A stretch of DNA of 64,000 nt, taken from contig NZ_AHCB03000005.1 in the NCBI RefSeq assembly GCF_000238335.3, positions 1,488,001-1,552,000 on the forward strand, given 5' to 3'. Position numbers and translations under genes: made by a program. A model generated the notes under the pieces. It was not told where the DNA came from, did not search any database, and saw nothing but the letters and a program-made list of their open reading frames with translations. Source of the DNA: Pseudoalteromonas marina. GTDB taxonomy: Bacteria; Pseudomonadota; Gammaproteobacteria; Enterobacterales; Alteromonadaceae. Each line of letters starts with the position of its first letter. Position 1 is the stretch's first letter. Below, one piece after another: positions 26,218 to 37,258 of the stretch.

Positions 26218-26323
26218 TTAAACCTCCTGCAATGCACACCTAAATAAACCGCGACATTATACGTCAGTTATTAAAATATATCTGCTATTAGTGTGTAACT
26301 TTTTATAAATAGTTATAAAAAGC

Positions 26324-27601
26324 CTATTCACTCACTGATGCTAATACATTGAAAAACGTAGGAAATGTTTTATAGGTACACTTAGGGTCATTGATTGTTA
26401 TAGGCTTTCCGCCCACTGCAACCATGGCAAAACACATCGCAATCCGGTGATCATCGTAAGTATCAATAGCGACATCGTTAAATGTTAATGGCGGAGTTAT
26501 TTCAATAAAATCCTCCCCCTCAACAACTTTTGCACCTACTTTACGAAGTTCTGTACTCATAGCGTAAAGACGGTCTGTTTCTTTTACACGCCAATTATAA
26601 ATATTACGAATAGCTGTGGGACCTTTAGCAAATAAAGCAACGGTAGCCAACGTCATTGCAGCATCTGGAATGGCATTGGCGTCTATGTCGACCCCTTTTA
26701 ACTCGCCTTTCCTCACAACTAAACGTTCATCGTACCAATCGATTTGTGCACCGACTTGTTCCATCACCTTCGCAAAGCCAATATCACCCTGAACCGATTT
26801 AGCACCCACACCTTTAATTTCAATCTCGCCACCAGCAATGGCTGCGGCTGCAACAAAATAAGAAGCCGATGATGCGTCACCTTCAACCATTATGCGTTCA
26901 GGTGATTTATACTGTTGGCCACCTTTTACTTTAAATAGTGAATAGTCTGAATGTTCAACGGTAATACCAAAACGCGCCATAACCCCTAAAGTAATATCAA
27001 TATAAGGCTTAGAGACCAATGTGCCTTTAATTGTAATTTGCGTATCACCACTGAATAATGGAGCTGCCATTAATAAAGCGGTTAAGAATTGACTTGAAAT
27101 ACTGCCATCAATTTCAACTTCGCCACCATTAATTTGCCCACCAACAATTTTAAGCGGTGGGTAGTCTTTGTGCTTTGTATAGGTAATATCACCACCAAGG
27201 GCTTGAAGCGCATCAACTAAGTGCCCTATTGGGCGCTCTTCCATGCGTGGCTCACCGACTAACTCATATTCACCTTTAACAGCAGCTAAAACAGCTGTTA
27301 ACGGACGATATGCTGTACCCGCATTACCTAAAAATAAAGGTTCATTAGGTTTTTTGAACTCACCACCAACACCATGAACAGTTGCAACTGTTCGGTCTTC
27401 ATTAAGTGTTACTGTTACACCTAAAAGCTCTAATGCTCCCAACATGTGACGAATATCATCACTATCGAGTAAGTTCTCTACAACGGTTGTTCCGCTAGCC
27501 AGAGCAGCCAGCAATAAAATACGATTAGATAAACTTTTTGATCCAGGCAATGTCACAGAGCCGTTAACACGCGATATTGGTTCTAAACGAAGTTGCTCCA
27601 T
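26324..27601 (-). CDS. aroA: 3-phosphoshikimate 1-carboxyvinyltransferase (EPSP synthase)
   Basis: A 425-residue protein with [16 protein letters not shown] near residue 20, [18 protein letters not shown] near 90 and [22 protein letters not shown] sequence near 385. It joins PEP to shikimate-3-phosphate in chorismate synthesis. The [13 protein letters not shown] form (NAGTA, then R-P) is the class I, glyphosate-sensitive type. Its ATG overlaps the serC stop by one base (TAATG), so the two are translationally coupled. Confidence 0.97.
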   Translation of the reverse strand: MEQLRLEPISRVNGSVTLPGSKSLSNRILLLAALASGTTVVENLLDSDDIRHMLGALELLGVTVTLNEDRTVATVHGVGGEFKKPNEPLFLGNAGTAYRPLTAVLAAVKGEYELVGEPRMEERPIGHLVDALQALGGDITYTKHKDYPPLKIVGGQINGGEVEIDGSISSQFLTALLMAAPLFSGDTQITIKGTLVSKPYIDITLGVMARFGITVEHSDYSLFKVKGGQQYKSPERIMVEGDASSASYFVAAAAIAGGEIEIKGVGAKSVQGDIGFAKVMEQVGAQIDWYDERLVVRKGELKGVDIDANAIPDAAMTLATVALFAKGPTAIRNIYNWRVKETDRLYAMSTELRKVGAKVVEGEDFIEITPPLTFNDVAIDTYDDHRIAMCFAMVAVGGKPITINDPKCTYKTFPTFFNVLASVSE

Positions 27602-28683
27602 TAGCTATTCTCCTTCGCAAAAGCTGCCATGAAATCAACAAGCGCTTGTACGCCTTCAAGTGGCATTGCGTTATAAATACTTGCGCGCATACCGCCTACT
27701 ATTCTGTGCCCTTCAAGCGCTAATAAACCAGCTTCTTTAGATTGTGATACAAACTTTTCATTTAAGCTTTCGTCATTAAGCCAAAATGGGACGTTCATAC
27801 GTGAGCGGCAATGCTTGGCTACTTTATTTGAATAAAAAGGAGACTCATCAATAAAATTATAAAGAAGTTCAGCCTTAGCGATATTCTGAGCTTCCATTGC
27901 TTTTACACCACCTTGTGCTTCTAACCATTCAAACACTTCTGCAGCTAAGTACCATGCAAATGTGGGTGGTGTATTAAACATACTGCCCTGCTTCGCTTCG
28001 AGTGCATAATCTAAAATACCAGGCTTAGCTAAACCTTCACGCTCAAGTAATGTTTTGCGCACAATAACGATAGCGATACCTGATGGACCGATATTTTTTT
28101 GCGCACCAGCGTAAATTAAATCAAATTTATCTACATCAATTTCGCGCGATAAAATTGTTGACGACATATCAGCAACAATTGGTGCCGTTGGGTGACTTGG
28201 TACCTCAAAAATTTCTAAACCATCTACGGTTTCGTTCGGACAATAATGAATATATGAGGCATCTGCAGGTAAAACCCAATCAGCTACATTTTTAATTGAG
28301 AATTTTCCATCTGCATCGTTACGTACATCAACACTGGTTGTTGAAGTAAACTTGTTAGCTTCGTCTGTCGCGCTTTTAGACCACACACCATTTTCGCAGT
28401 AGATAGCTTTTTTATCTGCTTGATGAAGATTGAGGGGCACTGCACTAAACTGACCGCGACCACCACCATGCATAAATAAAACTTCAAATTCATCACTAAT
28501 ATTCATTAAGCGTCTTAAGCTTGCTTCACATTTTGCAGTTAATGCCAAAAATTCTTTACTACGGTGGCTAATTTCCATTACAGAAACGCCCATGTCTTGC
28601 CAATCTAAGAATTCTTTTTGTGCTTTTTGCATTACCGCTTGCGGAAGCATAGCCGGCCCTGCACAAAAATTATATTTACTCAT
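27601..28683 (-). CDS. serC: phosphoserine aminotransferase
   Basis: A 360-residue PLP enzyme that begins [14 protein letters not shown]; the PLP lysine lies in [13 protein letters not shown] near residue 197. It makes phosphoserine for serine and takes part in pyridoxal phosphate synthesis. It sits downstream of gyrA after a terminator and overlaps aroA by one base, the classic serC-aroA mixed-function operon. Confidence 0.97.
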   Translation of the reverse strand: MSKYNFCAGPAMLPQAVMQKAQKEFLDWQDMGVSVMEISHRSKEFLALTAKCEASLRRLMNISDEFEVLFMHGGGRGQFSAVPLNLHQADKKAIYCENGVWSKSATDEANKFTSTTSVDVRNDADGKFSIKNVADWVLPADASYIHYCPNETVDGLEIFEVPSHPTAPIVADMSSTILSREIDVDKFDLIYAGAQKNIGPSGIAIVIVRKTLLEREGLAKPGILDYALEAKQGSMFNTPPTFAWYLAAEVFEWLEAQGGVKAMEAQNIAKAELLYNFIDESPFYSNKVAKHCRSRMNVPFWLNDESLNEKFVSQSKEAGLLALEGHRIVGGMRASIYNAMPLEGVQALVDFMAAFAKENS

Positions 28684-28763
28684 TACCTTTGCCTCATTCC
28701 AGTAATTTATACACTCAACATGAAAATATTAAATCCACGCTGTATTAATTTTTTTCAACAACA

Positions 28764-28792
28764 TTAAAAAAAGCGGCCAAGGCCGCTTTTTC
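28764..28792 (-). terminator. intrinsic terminator after gyrA
   Basis: AAAAAGCGGCC and GGCCGCTTTTT pair around two bases, nine bases beyond the gyrA stop. Confidence 0.9.
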
Positions 28793-28800
28793 AATCTCAA

Positions 28801-31500
28801 TTATTCTGAAGGAGGATTATCATCCACGACTTCATCTATAACTGTATCAACTGTTTCAACGTCTTCAGTATTGATTAAGTCACTTTCTGTAACTTCAATT
28901 TCTTCTATACGTTGTAAACCAACTACTTGCTCTTCGTCAATAGTTCTGATCAAAATAACACCTTGTGTGTTACGACCAACCGTTGAAACTTCGTTCACAC
29001 GAGTACGCACTAACGTTCCGCGATTTGAAATAAGCATTATTTCGTCGTTGTCATCAACTTGAACAGCACCTACTACAGCACCATTACGCTCACTCACCTT
29101 AATTGATACAACACCTTGTGTTGCACGACTCTTAGATGGGTAATCTTCAAGTTGAGTCCGTTTACCATAACCATTTTCAGTTACAGTCAATATTGCGCCA
29201 TCAGTTTTTGGCACGATGAGCGATACAACACGTTGCTCGTCGGTCATTTTAATACCGCGTACACCCGTTGCCGTTCTGCCCATTGGACGAACACCCTTGA
29301 AACGAATTTCTGGGTTACCTTCTTCGTCTAATACTGGGTTTCCATTTTCATCAACAACAGCAGATTCTTCAGCTTCTTTAAAGCGAACAACCTTACCCGC
29401 ATCGGTAAACAACATTATTTCGTTGGTACCGTCAGTAATATCAACACCAATTAAGCTATCACCCTCATTTAGGTTAACGGCAATAATACCGCTAGCACGT
29501 TGACGGCTGTAGGCTGTTAATGGTGTTTTCTTCACTGTACCAAATGCTGTTGCCATAAAGATGTATTTATCTTCTTCGTACTCACGTACTGGCAATATAG
29601 CGGTAATACGTTCGTCAGCCTCTAAAGGTAATAAGTTTACAATTGGCTTACCGCGTGCTGCACGACTTGCTAGTGGTAATTGATATACTTTTAGCCAATA
29701 TAAACGCCCTGCTGTAGAGAAACATAAAATAGTATCATGCGTGTTTGCAACTAAAAGACGTTCAATAAAATCCTCGTCTTTCATTTTTGTTGCAGATTTA
29801 CCTTTACCACCACGACGCTGCGCTTCGTAATCAGATAACGCCTGATACTTAACATAACCTTCGTGAGAAAGCGTAACAACTACGTTTTCTTCAGTTATTA
29901 GGTCTTCAAGGCTGATATCATGCGCGGCTGCATTGATTTCAGTGCGGCGCTCATCACCATATTGCGCCTTAATTTCAACTAACTCGTCACGAATTACTTC
30001 CATTAAGCGCTCTGGGCTTGCCAGTATGTGTAACAGTTCAGCAATTAAATCAAGCAGTGTTTGGTATTCACTTAAGATTTTTTCGTGCTCAAGACCTGTT
30101 AGCTTGTGTAATCGTAAGTCAAGAATCGCTTGAGCTTGTTGCTCAGAAATAAAGTATTGGCCGTCGCGTATACCTAAATCATCAGCTAACCAATCTGGGC
30201 GAGCAACGTTAGCCTCACCTGCTTTTTCAAGCATTGCTTTAACATTACCTAATTCCCACGAACGTGCAGTTAACGCAATTTTTGCCTCTGCTGGTGTTGG
30301 AGACTTACGAATAAGTTCAATAATTGGGTCAATGTTGGCAAGTGCAATTGCTAGACCTTCTAGCATGTGTGCACGGTCGCGCGCTTTACGTAAATCAAAT
30401 ACTGTACGACGAGTTACTACTTCACGACGGTGAATGATAAACTCTTCAAGCATTTCTTTTAAATTAAAACACTTAGGCTGGTTATTGATGAGTGCAACCA
30501 TGTTCATACCAAACACTGTTTGTAACTGTGTTTGTGCATATAGGTTGTTTAGAATCACTTCACCTACGTCACCACGTTTTATCTCAATAACGATACGCAT
30601 ACCGTCTTTATCTGATTCATCACGTAGTGCACTAATGCCTTCAATTTTTTTATCTTTAACAAGCTCCGCTATTTTTTCAATTAAGCGCGCTTTGTTAACT
30701 TGATAAGGGATTTCATGAACAATAATTGTTTCACGACCCGTTTTTTCGTCTGTTTCGATGTCAGCACGTGCACGCATGTACACTTTGCCACGACCCGTTT
30801 GATACGCTTGTTCAATCCCTTTTTTACCGTTAATGATTGCGGCTGTAGGGAAATCTGGACCAGGAATGTAATCCATTAACTCAGTTATGGTTAAATCTGG
30901 ATTAACAATTAATGCTAAACAACCATTGATAACTTCAGTTAAGTTATGTGGTGGGATGTTTGTCGCCATACCTACGGCAATACCAGAAGAACCATTTACA
31001 AGTAAATTAGGTACCTTCGTTGGTAAAACGTCAGGAATTTGCTCTGTGCCATCGTAGTTAGGAACGAAATCAACCGTTTCTTTCTCAAGATCCGCTAATA
31101 ACTCATGAGACATTTTAGCCATACGTACTTCGGTGTAACGCATAGCAGCAGCTGAATCACCATCAACAGAACCAAAGTTACCCTGGCCGTCTACAAGCAT
31201 ATAACGAAGTGAGAATGGCTGTGCCATACGAACTATCGTGTCATAAACTGCGCTATCGCCGTGTGGGTGGTATTTACCGATTACATCACCGACAACACGT
31301 GCCGACTTTTTGTAAGGCTTGTTCCAATCATTACTAAGCTCGTTCATTGCAAACAAAACGCGGCGGTGAACTGGCTTTAAGCCATCACGTACGTCTGGTA
31401 ATGCACGTCCTACAATTACACTCATTGCGTAATCTAAGTAGGAGTTTTTTAACTCGTCTTCAATATTGACTGGCAGAATTTCATTGGCGAGATCAGTCAT
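28801..31500 (-). CDS. gyrA: DNA gyrase subunit A
   Basis: An 899-residue protein with the catalytic Tyr122 in AAAMRYTE and the quinolone-resistance region intact as wild type (Ser83, Asp87 in [13 protein letters not shown]). The C-terminal beta-pinwheel includes the GyrA box QRRGGKGK. A Glu/Asp-rich tail of about 35 residues ends the protein and is somewhat longer than in E. coli (875 residues in total). With GyrB it introduces negative supercoils using ATP. It is divergent from ubiG. Confidence 0.98.
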   Translation of the reverse strand: MTDLANEILPVNIEDELKNSYLDYAMSVIVGRALPDVRDGLKPVHRRVLFAMNELSNDWNKPYKKSARVVGDVIGKYHPHGDSAVYDTIVRMAQPFSLRYMLVDGQGNFGSVDGDSAAAMRYTEVRMAKMSHELLADLEKETVDFVPNYDGTEQIPDVLPTKVPNLLVNGSSGIAVGMATNIPPHNLTEVINGCLALIVNPDLTITELMDYIPGPDFPTAAIINGKKGIEQAYQTGRGKVYMRARADIETDEKTGRETIIVHEIPYQVNKARLIEKIAELVKDKKIEGISALRDESDKDGMRIVIEIKRGDVGEVILNNLYAQTQLQTVFGMNMVALINNQPKCFNLKEMLEEFIIHRREVVTRRTVFDLRKARDRAHMLEGLAIALANIDPIIELIRKSPTPAEAKIALTARSWELGNVKAMLEKAGEANVARPDWLADDLGIRDGQYFISEQQAQAILDLRLHKLTGLEHEKILSEYQTLLDLIAELLHILASPERLMEVIRDELVEIKAQYGDERRTEINAAAHDISLEDLITEENVVVTLSHEGYVKYQALSDYEAQRRGGKGKSATKMKDEDFIERLLVANTHDTILCFSTAGRLYWLKVYQLPLASRAARGKPIVNLLPLEADERITAILPVREYEEDKYIFMATAFGTVKKTPLTAYSRQRASGIIAVNLNEGDSLIGVDITDGTNEIMLFTDAGKVVRFKEAEESAVVDENGNPVLDEEGNPEIRFKGVRPMGRTATGVRGIKMTDEQRVVSLIVPKTDGAILTVTENGYGKRTQLEDYPSKSRATQGVVSIKVSERNGAVVGAVQVDDNDEIMLISNRGTLVRTRVNEVSTVGRNTQGVILIRTIDEEQVVGLQRIEEIEVTESDLINTEDVETVDTVIDEVVDDNPPSE

Positions 31501-31620
31501 TTGATATCACATTCCTTCAGTAGCAGCTCTTAATAACCCAGTATTAGGTTTTAAAGAGTATTGTTATTATTACTAACAGACATGCTATCACAATTAATTT
31601 TAATTTACAGGCGCAAAACT

Positions 31621-31650
31621 TTGCGATTTATCAATTTAGGCCTATATAAT
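31621..31650 (+). promoter_or_regulatory. sigma-70 promoter candidate for ubiG
   Basis: TTGCGA at 31621-31626 and a perfect TATAAT at 31645-31650, 18 bases apart. The predicted transcript start is about 20 bases before the ubiG ATG. Confidence 0.6.
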
Positions 31651-31677
31651 GGCCTCAGATTGACGAGGAAGTATTTT

Positions 31678-32388
31678 ATGACCGAACATCAAAATGTAGA
31701 TCACGCAGAAATAGCAAAGTTTGAAGCCATCGCAGAGCGTTGGTGGGATTTAGAGGGTGAGTTTAAACCTCTTCACGAAATTAATCCGTTACGCCTAGAT
31801 TTTATTGCAAATAAAACGCAAGGTTTATTTGATAAAGAAACACTCGATGTTGGCTGTGGTGGGGGTATTTTAAGCCAAAGTATGGCACGTATGGGGGCAA
31901 AGGTAACAGGTATTGATATGGGACAAGAGCCTTTGACTGTCGCTAAATTACACAGCCTAGAAACGGGTGTTAATGTAGATTACATAAAAATACCCGCAGA
32001 ACAGTTTGCTGAAGAACACCCTGAACGATTTGACGTTGTTACCTGTATGGAAATGCTCGAACACGTTCCAGACCCTGCTTCAATTATTCACGCCGTTGCC
32101 AAACTTGCAAAACCTGGCGCTGATGTTTTTTTCTCTACCCTCAATAAAACACCGAAAGCTTACTTGTACGCGATTGTAGGTGCTGAAAAACTATTAAAAA
32201 TGGTTCCTGAGGGAACTCACGATCACAAAAAGTTTATTAAACCGGCGCAGCTAATTGCGTGGGCCGAGCAAGCGGGCTTAAAAGTACGTGCAAGCTCAGG
32301 ACTTTCGTATAACCCCTTCTCTAAACAATACACACTTAATAATGATGTTAGTGTTAATTATATCCTTCATTTTGAGAAGTTGGTGTAA
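31678..32388 (+). CDS. ubiG: 3-demethylubiquinol/2-polyprenyl-6-hydroxyphenol O-methyltransferase
   Basis: A 236-residue SAM methyltransferase. The ATG at 31678, behind GAGGAA, gives [24 protein letters not shown], the family start. The longer upstream frame overlaps the promoter and is rejected. Motif I is [15 protein letters not shown]. UbiG does both O-methylations of ubiquinone synthesis on the inner face of the membrane. Its stop overlaps the gph start by one base. The gyrA-ubiG divergent layout is common in gammaproteobacteria. Confidence 0.97.
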   Translation: MTEHQNVDHAEIAKFEAIAERWWDLEGEFKPLHEINPLRLDFIANKTQGLFDKETLDVGCGGGILSQSMARMGAKVTGIDMGQEPLTVAKLHSLETGVNVDYIKIPAEQFAEEHPERFDVVTCMEMLEHVPDPASIIHAVAKLAKPGADVFFSTLNKTPKAYLYAIVGAEKLLKMVPEGTHDHKKFIKPAQLIAWAEQAGLKVRASSGLSYNPFSKQYTLNNDVSVNYILHFEKLV

Positions 32389-33068
32389 TGATGAGCGCAG
32401 GTTCATCATTAGAACTTTATCAATATGATGCGTTTTTGTTTGATTTAGACGGCACCTTACTCGACACAGCTGACGATTTAGGCGCTGCACTTAATAGTGT
32501 ACTACGAGCAAATCAAATTGCCGAAGTAACAAGCGAAATATATCGCCCAGCGGCTTCTAATGGTGCGGCAGCTTTATTGGAAGCGGGTTTTAAAGAATTG
32601 TGGCCCTCTCTTGCACAAGCACAGTTGATAAAACAATTGGTCGATAGCTATGCCCAAAACATTGCGAAATACACCCAATGCTTTGCCGGTATTGAACCAC
32701 TACTGATCTCACTTGATCACAAAAAGATCAAATGGGGGATCATGACAAACAAGCCTGGGTTTTTAACTGAGCCGCTTGTCGCTGCGATTCCCGCTTTAAA
32801 AAATGCGGCAGTTGTTATTAGCGGTGATACGCTTGAAGAAGCCAAACCTTCTCCTCTACCTTTACTTCATTGCGCAAAACTAATGGACGTAATACCAGCT
32901 CGCTGTTTATACATAGGTGATGCCGAGCGAGACATACAAGCTGGTAAAGCAGCAGGTATGCCTACAGCTACTGCTCTGTGGGGGTACATTCCAAGCGATA
33001 CAGAAGCACTTACTTGGAAAGCTGATTTTAACTGGCGTAGCCCTATTGACGCATTTAACCATATATAG
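32388..33068 (+). CDS. gph: phosphoglycolate phosphatase, HAD family
   Basis: A 226-residue HAD hydrolase. Motif I is FLFDLDGTLLDTADDL near residue 17, motif II is MTNKPG, and the late acidic motif is YIGDAERDIQAGKAAG. Gph removes 2-phosphoglycolate formed in DNA repair; the family can be loose in substrate use, and ubiG-linked genes of this type are sometimes called MupP-like. The ATG at 32388 overlaps the ubiG stop (TAATG); a second ATG one codon later is equally possible. Confidence 0.85.
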   Translation: MMSAGSSLELYQYDAFLFDLDGTLLDTADDLGAALNSVLRANQIAEVTSEIYRPAASNGAAALLEAGFKELWPSLAQAQLIKQLVDSYAQNIAKYTQCFAGIEPLLISLDHKKIKWGIMTNKPGFLTEPLVAAIPALKNAAVVISGDTLEEAKPSPLPLLHCAKLMDVIPARCLYIGDAERDIQAGKAAGMPTATALWGYIPSDTEALTWKADFNWRSPIDAFNHI

Positions 33069-33086
33069 TGCCCATTTTAGATATAA

Positions 33087-33102
33087 ACACTATATATTGT
33101 GA
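33087..33102. promoter_or_regulatory. NrdR-box-like site far upstream of nrdA
   Basis: ACACTATATATTGTGA fits the NrdR consensus (acaCwAtATaTwGtgt) at every position but the last. It lies about 220 bases upstream of the paired boxes, just after gph, and has no partner box at 31 bp. Confidence 0.5.
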
Positions 33103-33262
33103 TTGTGTTAGTTTTTACGCAAAGCTTGATGATAAAAAAAGCAGCCGAAATTTATTTTCAAAATGTGTAAATTTAGTCGATCCTGAGTTGATTTTTAAAA
33201 ATTTCAACTTCAATGAATGATCAAAGGTTAATGCCTACTAACACAAATACGTTATCCCAACG

Positions 33263-33271
33263 TTATCCACA
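33263..33271 (+). promoter_or_regulatory. DnaA box upstream of nrdA
   Basis: TTATCCACA is a perfect consensus DnaA box. DnaA boxes regulate nrdAB in E. coli, where two lie upstream of the promoter, so the site is likely functional. Confidence 0.65.
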
Positions 33272-33308
33272 AATAGGGGCAATTATGCCCCTTGCAAATC
33301 AACTCAGA

Positions 33309-33324
33309 CCACACTATCTTGTGA
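33309..33324. promoter_or_regulatory. NrdR box 1 of nrdA
   Basis: CCACACTATCTTGTGA matches the NrdR consensus at about 12 of 16 positions and starts exactly 31 bp before the second box, the three-turn spacing NrdR needs. Confidence 0.65.
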
Positions 33325-33339
33325 TCTCTAAATTGAACA

Positions 33340-33355
33340 ACACCAGATATTGTGG
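33340..33355. promoter_or_regulatory. NrdR box 2 of nrdA
   Basis: ACACCAGATATTGTGG matches the NrdR consensus at about 13 of 16 positions. Together with box 1 it forms the usual tandem operator. Confidence 0.65.
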
Positions 33356-33480
33356 CCAAATGTTATTCAATTAAATTTACCTCATTGGGTAAAACTTATA
33401 AAAAATGAGCACTACTTCTCTTTTTGAGACGTACAACTTTGGTCAAAAATACATTATCCCCAAGGAATACAGGCAAAGCT

Positions 33481-35763
33481 ATGAACCAACAGTTATCTGT
33501 AAGCAAACGTGACGGGCGCAAAGAGCCTCTTGATCTTGATAAGATCCATCGCGTTATAGAATGGGCCGCCGAAGGTTTAAATAACGTTTCGGTTTCACAG
33601 GTTGAATTAAAGTCACATATTCAATTTTATGATGGTATTCGTACAAAAGATATTCACGAAACGATTATCAAAGCGGCTGCCGATCAGATTTCTAAAGAAT
33701 CACCTGACTACCAGTATCTTGCTGCGCGTTTAGCTGTATTCCACTTACGTAAAAAAGCATACGGTCAATTCGAGCCTCCACGTTTATTTGATCACGTAAC
33801 AAAAATGGTGAGTGATAAACGTTACGATGCTCACTTACTTGCTGATTATACAGAGCAAGAATTTGACGAATTAGATGAATACCTTGACCACTCACGCGAT
33901 CTTAATTTTAGTTACGCTGCAGTTAAGCAATTAGAAGGTAAATACCTAGTTCAAAACCGTGTAACGGGTGAAATTTATGAAAGCGCACAGTTTTTATATA
34001 TTTTAGTGGCTGCAAGCTTATTTGCAGATTACCCACGAGAAACACGAGTTTCATACATAAAACGTTTTTACGACGCGGTATCCTTATTTAAAATTTCATT
34101 GCCTACGCCAATCATGGCTGGTGTACGTACGCCTACTCGTCAATTTAGCTCTTGCGTACTTATTGAATGTGGCGACAGCCTTGATTCAATCAATGCAACA
34201 TCGTCAGCTATTGTAAAATACGTTTCTCAGCGTGCTGGTATCGGTATTAATGCTGGTCGTATCCGTGCATTAGGAAGCCATATTCGTAATGGCGAAGCAT
34301 ACCACACTGGTTGTATCCCTTTTTACAAGCACTTTCAAACAGCTGTTAAGAGTTGTTCGCAAGGTGGTGTTCGCGGCGGCGCAGCAACCCTATTCTACCC
34401 GCTATGGCATTTAGAAGTAGAGAACCTTTTAGTTCTTAAAAATAACCGTGGTGTTGATGACAACCGTGTTCGTCATTTAGATTACGGCGTACAATTTAAT
34501 AAGTTAATGTATTCTCGTTTGATTAAAGACGATTACATCACGTTATTTAGTCCATCAGACGTGCCAGGTCTTTACGATGCGTTTTTTGAAGATCAAGACG
34601 AATTTGATGCCTTATATGTTAAATACGAACAAGACGAGTCTATTCGTAAAAAGCGTATTAAAGCCATTGAATTGTTCTCTGTGTTTGCACAAGAACGTGC
34701 AAGTACTGGCCGCATATACTTACAGAATGTAGATCACTGTAATACACATAGCCCGTTTATAGCGAAAGTTGCGCCAATACGTCAGTCTAACTTGTGTTTA
34801 GAAATTGCATTACCGACTAAACCACTTAACAACGTTAACGACGAAGAAGGCGAAATTGCATTATGTACATTGTCTGCTTTCAACCTAGGTGCGCTTGAGT
34901 CTCTAGATGAACTAGAAGAGCTTGCGGAGCTAGCAGTACGTGCACTCGATAACTTACTCGACTTCCAAGACTACCCAGTACCAGCTGCCAAAAACGCAAC
35001 GATGGGACGTCGTACGTTAGGAATAGGCGTAATCAACTATGCCTACTACTTAGCTAAAAATGGTAAGCGTTATTCAGACGGCAGTGCAAATGCACTCACA
35101 CATAAAACATTCGAAGCTATTCAATACTACTTAATGAAAGCGTCAAACGAGCTTGCAAAAGAACGTGGTGCATGTCCTAAGTTTAACGAAACAACGTATT
35201 CTCAAGGTATTATGCCTACAGATACGTATAAAACAGACTTAGATAAAATTTGTGATGAGCCACTGCACCTTGATTGGGATACACTGCGTAAAAGCATACA
35301 AGAACACGGTATGCGTAACTCAACACTAAGCGCATTAATGCCATCAGAAACGTCATCGCAAATCTCGAACGCAACAAATGGTATCGAGCCACCACGCGGT
35401 CACATTAGTGTTAAAGCAAGTAAAGATGGTATTTTAAAACAAGTTGTACCTGAGTACGAACGTTTGAAAGACAACTATGAGTTACTTTGGGACATACCTT
35501 CTAATGATGGTTACTTACAGCTTGTCGGTATCATGCAAAAATTTGTTGACCAAACTATTTCTGCAAACACAAATTATGATCCAAATAAATTTGAAGGCGG
35601 TAAAGTACCTATGAAAGTCTTATTAAAAGACTTACTTAGCGCCTACAAATTGGGGGTCAAAACTCTTTATTACCATAATACCCGTGATGGCGCATCTGAT
35701 GCACAAGACGACACTCCAGAAGTGGAAGATGACGATTGTGCAGGCGGCGCGTGTAAAATATAG
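33481..35763 (+). CDS. nrdA: ribonucleoside-diphosphate reductase class Ia, alpha subunit
   Basis: A 760-residue protein (E. coli 761). The ATG at 33481 gives MNQQLSVSKRDGRKEPLDLDKIHRVIEWAAEGL, the N-terminal ATP-cone that senses ATP/dATP; the longer frame from 33424 is rejected because its first 19 residues are unlike the family. SSCVLIECGDSLDSI holds an active-site Cys, NLCLEIALPT holds the NxCxE catalytic residues, and the tail ends CAGGACKI with the redox pair Cys753/Cys758. It reduces NDPs to dNDPs with NrdB. It is the first gene of nrdA-nrdB-yfaE. Confidence 0.98.
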   Translation: MNQQLSVSKRDGRKEPLDLDKIHRVIEWAAEGLNNVSVSQVELKSHIQFYDGIRTKDIHETIIKAAADQISKESPDYQYLAARLAVFHLRKKAYGQFEPPRLFDHVTKMVSDKRYDAHLLADYTEQEFDELDEYLDHSRDLNFSYAAVKQLEGKYLVQNRVTGEIYESAQFLYILVAASLFADYPRETRVSYIKRFYDAVSLFKISLPTPIMAGVRTPTRQFSSCVLIECGDSLDSINATSSAIVKYVSQRAGIGINAGRIRALGSHIRNGEAYHTGCIPFYKHFQTAVKSCSQGGVRGGAATLFYPLWHLEVENLLVLKNNRGVDDNRVRHLDYGVQFNKLMYSRLIKDDYITLFSPSDVPGLYDAFFEDQDEFDALYVKYEQDESIRKKRIKAIELFSVFAQERASTGRIYLQNVDHCNTHSPFIAKVAPIRQSNLCLEIALPTKPLNNVNDEEGEIALCTLSAFNLGALESLDELEELAELAVRALDNLLDFQDYPVPAAKNATMGRRTLGIGVINYAYYLAKNGKRYSDGSANALTHKTFEAIQYYLMKASNELAKERGACPKFNETTYSQGIMPTDTYKTDLDKICDEPLHLDWDTLRKSIQEHGMRNSTLSALMPSETSSQISNATNGIEPPRGHISVKASKDGILKQVVPEYERLKDNYELLWDIPSNDGYLQLVGIMQKFVDQTISANTNYDPNKFEGGKVPMKVLLKDLLSAYKLGVKTLYYHNTRDGASDAQDDTPEVEDDDCAGGACKI

Positions 35764-35780
35764 TCGTTAATTTTATCTTA

Positions 35781-35799
35781 AGCGGGCATGCAGCCCGCT
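35781..35799 (+). promoter_or_regulatory. hairpin between nrdA and nrdB
   Basis: AGCGGGC and GCCCGCT pair perfectly around five bases, followed by TTTG. It may partly terminate or stabilise the mRNA and so set the NrdA:NrdB ratio. Confidence 0.5.
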
Positions 35800-35828
35800 T
35801 TGTTCTGATAGTTTTTTGAGTGATAAAC

Positions 35829-36959
35829 ATGTCTTATACTACTTTTAGTCGTAATCATAATAACCAAATGCAAGAGCCAATGTTTTTTGGCCAGACCGTT
35901 AACGTATCGCGTTACGATCAACAAAAATATCCTATTTTTGAAAAGTTAATTGAAAAGCAACTGTCTTTCTTTTGGCGACCAGAAGAAGTAGATGTGAGTA
36001 AAGACCGTTTAGATTTTCAGGCACTACCAGAGCATGAAAAGCACATATTTTTAAGTAACTTAAAATATCAAACACTGCTTGATAGTGTACAAGGCCGCTC
36101 TCCTAACGTTGCGCTACTACCTATCGTGTCTATCCCAGAACTTGAAACCTGGATAGAAACGTGGGCATTTAGTGAAACAATTCACAGCCGTTCATACACC
36201 CACATTATTCGTAACGTAACACAATCACCAGAGCTTATCTTTGATGACATCGTTAGCAACGATAAAATTAGCGAGCGCGCTGATGCAGTAACAACTTATT
36301 ACGATGATTTAATTAACTCTGTTTCACTTTACAACCTTTACGGTGAAGGCAAGCATGAAATCAACGGTAAAACAGTTGTTGTAAACTTATTCGAGCTAAA
36401 AAAGAAACTTTACCTCGCTATGATGTCGGTAAACATTCTTGAAGCAATTCGTTTTTATGTCAGCTTTGCTTGTTCATTTGCATTTGCTGAGCGTGAACTT
36501 ATGGAAGGTAACGCTAAGATAATTAAACTAATTGCACGTGACGAAGCACTTCATCTTTCGGGTACACAGCATATTTTAAATATCATGCAAGACGGTAAAG
36601 ACGATCCAGAAATGGCAATCGTTGCAGCTCAATGTCGCGATGAAGCAATTAAAATGTTTGTACAAGCTGCTGAGCAAGAGAAAGAATGGGCAGAGTACCT
36701 ATTCAAAGATGGCTCTATGATTGGCTTAAACAAGCATATTTTATGTCAGTATGTTGAATATATTACTAACGCACGTATGACTGCTATTGGTTTGCCAGCC
36801 CAATTTGAAAACAACAGTAACCCTATCCCATGGATCAACTCATGGTTAGTGTCTGATAATGTTCAGGTTGCGCCACAAGAGGCAGAAATTAGTTCATACC
36901 TTGTAGGTCAAATAGATTCACAAGTTGATGCAGCTGAATTTGGTGATTTTGACTTATAA
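35829..36959 (+). CDS. nrdB: ribonucleoside-diphosphate reductase class Ia, beta subunit
   Basis: A 376-residue protein, the same length as in E. coli. The ATG at 35829 gives [22 protein letters not shown]. The radical tyrosine lies in [15 protein letters not shown] (residue 123 counting Met, equal to E. coli Tyr122), and iron ligands include Asp85 in TLLDS and the E/H pair in [13 protein letters not shown]. It houses the diferric-tyrosyl radical that starts catalysis in NrdA. Its stop overlaps the yfaE start by one base. Confidence 0.98.
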   Translation: MSYTTFSRNHNNQMQEPMFFGQTVNVSRYDQQKYPIFEKLIEKQLSFFWRPEEVDVSKDRLDFQALPEHEKHIFLSNLKYQTLLDSVQGRSPNVALLPIVSIPELETWIETWAFSETIHSRSYTHIIRNVTQSPELIFDDIVSNDKISERADAVTTYYDDLINSVSLYNLYGEGKHEINGKTVVVNLFELKKKLYLAMMSVNILEAIRFYVSFACSFAFAERELMEGNAKIIKLIARDEALHLSGTQHILNIMQDGKDDPEMAIVAAQCRDEAIKMFVQAAEQEKEWAEYLFKDGSMIGLNKHILCQYVEYITNARMTAIGLPAQFENNSNPIPWINSWLVSDNVQVAPQEAEISSYLVGQIDSQVDAAEFGDFDL

Positions 36960-37231
36960 TGAATAACGAAACGACTGCAAGTGTTACACTTGCAGAAAAC
37001 AGCCAGCGCATTGAATATAGCCCTGGCTGCCCTTCTCTTTTACACTGCTTAGAATCTCAAAAAATAGACGTTGCTTATCAATGTCGTGAAGGCTACTGCG
37101 GTGCTTGCAGAGCAACTTTAGTATCTGGCAATGTTAAATATAATGAAGAGCCACTCGCGTTTGTTCGTGATGGTGAAATACTTTTATGCTGTAGCAAGCC
37201 AAACGGCAATATAAGTATTAATCTAAAATAA
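36959..37231 (+). CDS. yfaE: 2Fe-2S ferredoxin for NrdB cofactor maintenance
   Basis: A 90-residue plant-type ferredoxin. The cluster cysteines lie in CREGYCGACRATL (C-x4-C-x2-C), and a fourth in ILLCCSKP. In E. coli YfaE delivers electrons to rebuild the NrdB diferric-tyrosyl cofactor. It is translationally coupled to nrdB through TAATG, which supports that role. Confidence 0.93.
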   Translation: MNNETTASVTLAENSQRIEYSPGCPSLLHCLESQKIDVAYQCREGYCGACRATLVSGNVKYNEEPLAFVRDGEILLCCSKPNGNISINLK

Positions 37232-37258
37232 TTAATAGCTTTATAGCAGCACCCATCT

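Larger units (their letters stand above)
33069..33480. other. nrdA upstream region
   Basis: A 412-base stretch without a gene. It carries three NrdR-box-like dyads, a perfect DnaA box, a near-DnaA box at 33454 (one mismatch), and a GGGGCA-ATTA-TGCCCC hairpin (33276-33291). It is a dense regulatory region for the ribonucleotide reductase operon. Confidence 0.75.
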
